Origin: Anaerolinea sp. | GTDB lineage: Bacteria; Chloroflexota; Anaerolineae; Anaerolineales; Anaerolineaceae | Direction of reading: 5' to 3' | DNA length: 7,597 nt | Assembly (NCBI GenBank): GCA_013824385.1 | Contig: PNNU01000154.1 | Span: 1-7,597, forward strand | Shown here: in pieces, positions 5,691 to 7,597 of the stretch | Position numbering within the stretch: position 1 is the stretch's first letter | Layout: every line of letters starts with the position of its first letter | Made by a program: the position numbers and the translations under genes | The notes under the pieces: model-generated | Told to the model about the DNA's origin: nothing | Database searches by the model: none | Seen by the model: the letters and a program-made list of their open reading frames with translations, nothing else

Positions 5691-6752
5691 ATGCGGTTTT
5701 CAAAACTTGTTACCCTGGTTTGTTGTGCAGTGTTGGTATCCGCTTGCGCCAATTTTGCCTCCACAATCAGAAACGAGCCCGAACCACATGAAACAGAAAC
5801 GCTTTCAAATGAACTGGAAACTGAAACAAACGAAATTGAAAGTACCAACACTGAACCGGCTGTGAGCCCAACCTCTGAAACGAAGGTGTTTGGACGGAGT
5901 GCTCGAGATCATTTGGAGGTACTGGCAGGTGATATCGGCGACCGCCTTGCCGGTTCAGGCAATGAGACCCTCGCAGCGGAATACATCCAGGGCGTGTTTG
6001 AAGAGATTGGATACACCACAGAAATTCAATATTTTAGCGCGTTCGATTACGACTACGAGGCCAGCTTCACTTCTACCAATATTATCGCGGTCAAAAAAGG
6101 CTTTTCTAACCAACAAATAATATTGGGCGCCCACTATGATTCCGTGGAGGACGACGGCAGCCAGGGCGCAGATGACAACGCCTCGGGCGTCGCTGTACTG
6201 CTTGAAGCGGCTGAACGGGTTTTCGATATGGAAACTCCGTACACCATTGTTTTCGCGGCATTTGGCGCTGAAGAAGAAGGGTTATGGGGCTCCGAAAATT
6301 ATGTTGATCAATTGAACGGTTTTGAAAGAAAAAACATTATCGGGATGGTCAATTTAGACTGCTTAATAGCCGGAGATAAAACCTATGTTTACGGCAATGA
6401 GGGTCCAGGCAGTATGCGTGATTGGCTGTTGGAAGATGCAAAACAACAGGGGTTGAAAATTGAAGGCAAAACGGATGAAGACATGTTCAACGAGGACGGA
6501 ACGCCGTGCGAGTGTTCAGATTACGATGCCTTTGAAAAATCCAATATTCCATACGCTTATTTTGAGGCTACCAATTGGGATCTCTCTCCAGACGGCATGG
6601 TTCAGGTTGACCCACAATACGGCATTGATGGAGAAATCAGGCACACTGAATTTGACACGATCGAGTACATCGACAAAACTTTCCCCGGGCGGATTGACGA
6701 TCATCTCAAAGTATTTGTCACTTTGCTATATGATCTGGTGACCCAATATTAA
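5691..6752 (+). CDS. M28-family zinc aminopeptidase-like lipoprotein
   Basis: This 353-residue exported protein begins with a lipoprotein signal peptide: basic MRFSK, a hydrophobic core, and lipobox VSAC with Cys19 as the lipidated residue. A Glu/Thr-rich, uncharacterised tether (about 28-66) leads to an M28 peptidase domain (about 70-350). The co-catalytic zinc pattern is complete: GAHYDS with His148, GADDNASG with Asp161, GAEEEGLWGS with general-base Glu194 and ligand Glu195, NLD with Asp223, and RHTEFDT with His318. It resembles Streptomyces/Aeromonas aminopeptidases, so cleavage of N-terminal residues from extracellular peptides is likely; exact specificity is unknown. A Cys-x-Cys (273, 275) lies in an acidic insert after the NLD segment. 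GGAG at 5680-5683 is seven bases before ATG. Its stop overlaps that of the opposing cyclase gene. Confidence 0.92.
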   Translation: MRFSKLVTLVCCAVLVSACANFASTIRNEPEPHETETLSNELETETNEIESTNTEPAVSPTSETKVFGRSARDHLEVLAGDIGDRLAGSGNETLAAEYIQGVFEEIGYTTEIQYFSAFDYDYEASFTSTNIIAVKKGFSNQQIILGAHYDSVEDDGSQGADDNASGVAVLLEAAERVFDMETPYTIVFAAFGAEEEGLWGSENYVDQLNGFERKNIIGMVNLDCLIAGDKTYVYGNEGPGSMRDWLLEDAKQQGLKIEGKTDEDMFNEDGTPCECSDYDAFEKSNIPYAYFEATNWDLSPDGMVQVDPQYGIDGEIRHTEFDTIEYIDKTFPGRIDDHLKVFVTLLYDLVTQY

Positions 6753-7597
6753 GGATCAACTATTCCCATTTCTTTTTGCTGATTTTTAATCGCTAATTGG
6801 TTGGCTTTATGAATTTCCTTGTCGGCATACATGTGTTGGTCTGCAAGCTTGAGTGTCTGAATCAAGTCGTTTGATTCCGCGGTAGCGCATCCCAACGAAA
6901 TATTGAAAATCGAGTTTGGTCGTGAAGAATTATATTCTTCAATTTTCTTTCTGATGCGTTCTATAATGGTCATCACAGTATCGTAATCCGTTTGAGGAAG
7001 CAGGGCTGCAAACTCATCACCACCAATGCGGGCCACGATATCGTCGGTGCGCATCACGGCGCTTAATAAGTTAGCACCTTGTCGAAGCAGCTCATCCCCG
7101 GCCGCGTGGCCTTCGGTATCATTGGTAAATTTCAACCCATCGATATCTGCCATGATGATGCTGATGGGATACTCCCTGCCCTGTTTAAAACGTGTCAATT
7201 CCACTTCAAAGAAATTTCGATTAAACAAACCAGTCATGGTATCGCGGTTGCTCTGATAGCGGATTTGTTCTTCCAGTTTCTTGCGTTCAGTAATATCAAA
7301 ACAGTGGCCAATATAACCGACAAATTCGCCGCTGCTGTTGTAACTTGGTGTACCCATGTCTTGAATCCAGCGGTATTCTCCACTCGCGTGGAGCACGCGA
7401 AATTCCATGTCAAATTTCTCGCGCTTGTCAAAAGCATTCCCGTATATCTGCAAACAACGGTCAACATCATCTGGATGAACTCCTTCAGTCCAACCGTTAC
7501 CCAATTCCTGCTCCAAAGTGCGACCGGTAAACCTTAACCAGGGTAAATTAAAATAATTACATAGATTGTCTGTACCCGCTGTCCAAATTAAAGCAAT
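6749..7597 (-). CDS. PAS-GGDEF diguanylate cyclase, N-terminus beyond the right edge
   Basis: The frame is open from its stop (6751-6749) to the window edge: 282 codons with no start. A TTG at 7516-7514 could pass for a start, but the 27 codons beyond it encode good PAS sequence (ALIWTAGTDNLCNYF, PWLRFTGRT), so the gene is cut by the edge. Residue numbers here count from the edge. A PAS sensor domain (about 3-103) ends in DITERK, followed by a short linker helix and a GGDEF domain (about 115-270). The cyclase has DIDGLKFTND with metal-binding Asp151 and guanine-binding Asn159 and Asp168, the active-site GGDEF (192-196), and an intact inhibitory site RTDD (183-186) five residues before it. It should make cyclic di-GMP from two GTP under a PAS signal and be product-inhibited. 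No EAL domain is in the visible part. Confidence 0.93.
   Translation of the reverse strand: MALIWTAGTDNLCNYFNLPWLRFTGRTLEQELGNGWTEGVHPDDVDRCLQIYGNAFDKREKFDMEFRVLHASGEYRWIQDMGTPSYNSSGEFVGYIGHCFDITERKKLEEQIRYQSNRDTMTGLFNRNFFEVELTRFKQGREYPISIIMADIDGLKFTNDTEGHAAGDELLRQGANLLSAVMRTDDIVARIGGDEFAALLPQTDYDTVMTIIERIRKKIEEYNSSRPNSIFNISLGCATAESNDLIQTLKLADQHMYADKEIHKANQLAIKNQQKEMGIVDP

Noticed and set aside
7079..7537. A 152-codon plus-strand open frame
   Set aside because: It lies wholly antisense to the PAS-GGDEF gene, whose motifs are unmistakable, and its translation shows no recognisable domain.

Overview
The window looks like chromosomal DNA of an anaerobic, non-model bacterium. Gene content and protein style (a PAS-GGDEF protein, a PfkB kinase/PsuG pair, and a surface-type methyltransferase with a short 'LDPGSGS' membrane protein) suggest Chloroflexota, perhaps class Anaerolineae. 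That placement is inference from recalled protein families, not a search. There is no rRNA, tRNA, CRISPR array, insertion sequence or phage gene, and base composition looks even throughout.

Layout. Positions 1-249 hold no gene, only a strong GC-rich stem-loop at 60-88 and a weak promoter candidate. A five-helix membrane protein with an extracytoplasmic alkaline-phosphatase/sulfatase-type domain runs rightward (250-1794). It meets a leftward gene cluster at a symmetrical terminator (1882-1918). Read in its own direction (right to left), the cluster is a PfkB sugar/nucleoside kinase (5567-4581), pseudouridine-5'-phosphate glycosidase PsuG (4520-3585), a 66-residue single-span membrane protein (3520-3320), and a 459-residue SAM methyltransferase with an unusual N-terminal domain (3320-1941). 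The last two overlap in a TAATG junction and are almost certainly translated together. From a 123-base divergent intergenic region, an M28-family zinc peptidase lipoprotein runs rightward (5691-6752). Its stop codon interlocks in the same four bases with the stop of a leftward PAS-GGDEF diguanylate cyclase. That reading frame stays open through the right edge, so its N-terminus lies outside the window.

How the genes may work together. The kinase and PsuG form the usual two-step route for pseudouridine salvage: phosphorylation, then C-glycosidic cleavage to uracil and ribose 5-phosphate. The sulfatase-fold protein, the small membrane protein and the methyltransferase look like a cell-surface glycan or lipid modification group, although this is inferred from fold and proximity. 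The peptidase and cyclase are probably independent units.

Most interesting points: (1) the methyltransferase N-terminal domain keeps a kinase-like catalytic-loop pattern (KD-x4-N-x11-D), suggesting a kinase-like/methyltransferase fusion; (2) PsuG has glycine where the family's active-site histidine (E. coli His137, from memory) is expected, while all other recalled catalytic residues are in register; (3) the possible three-protein surface module.
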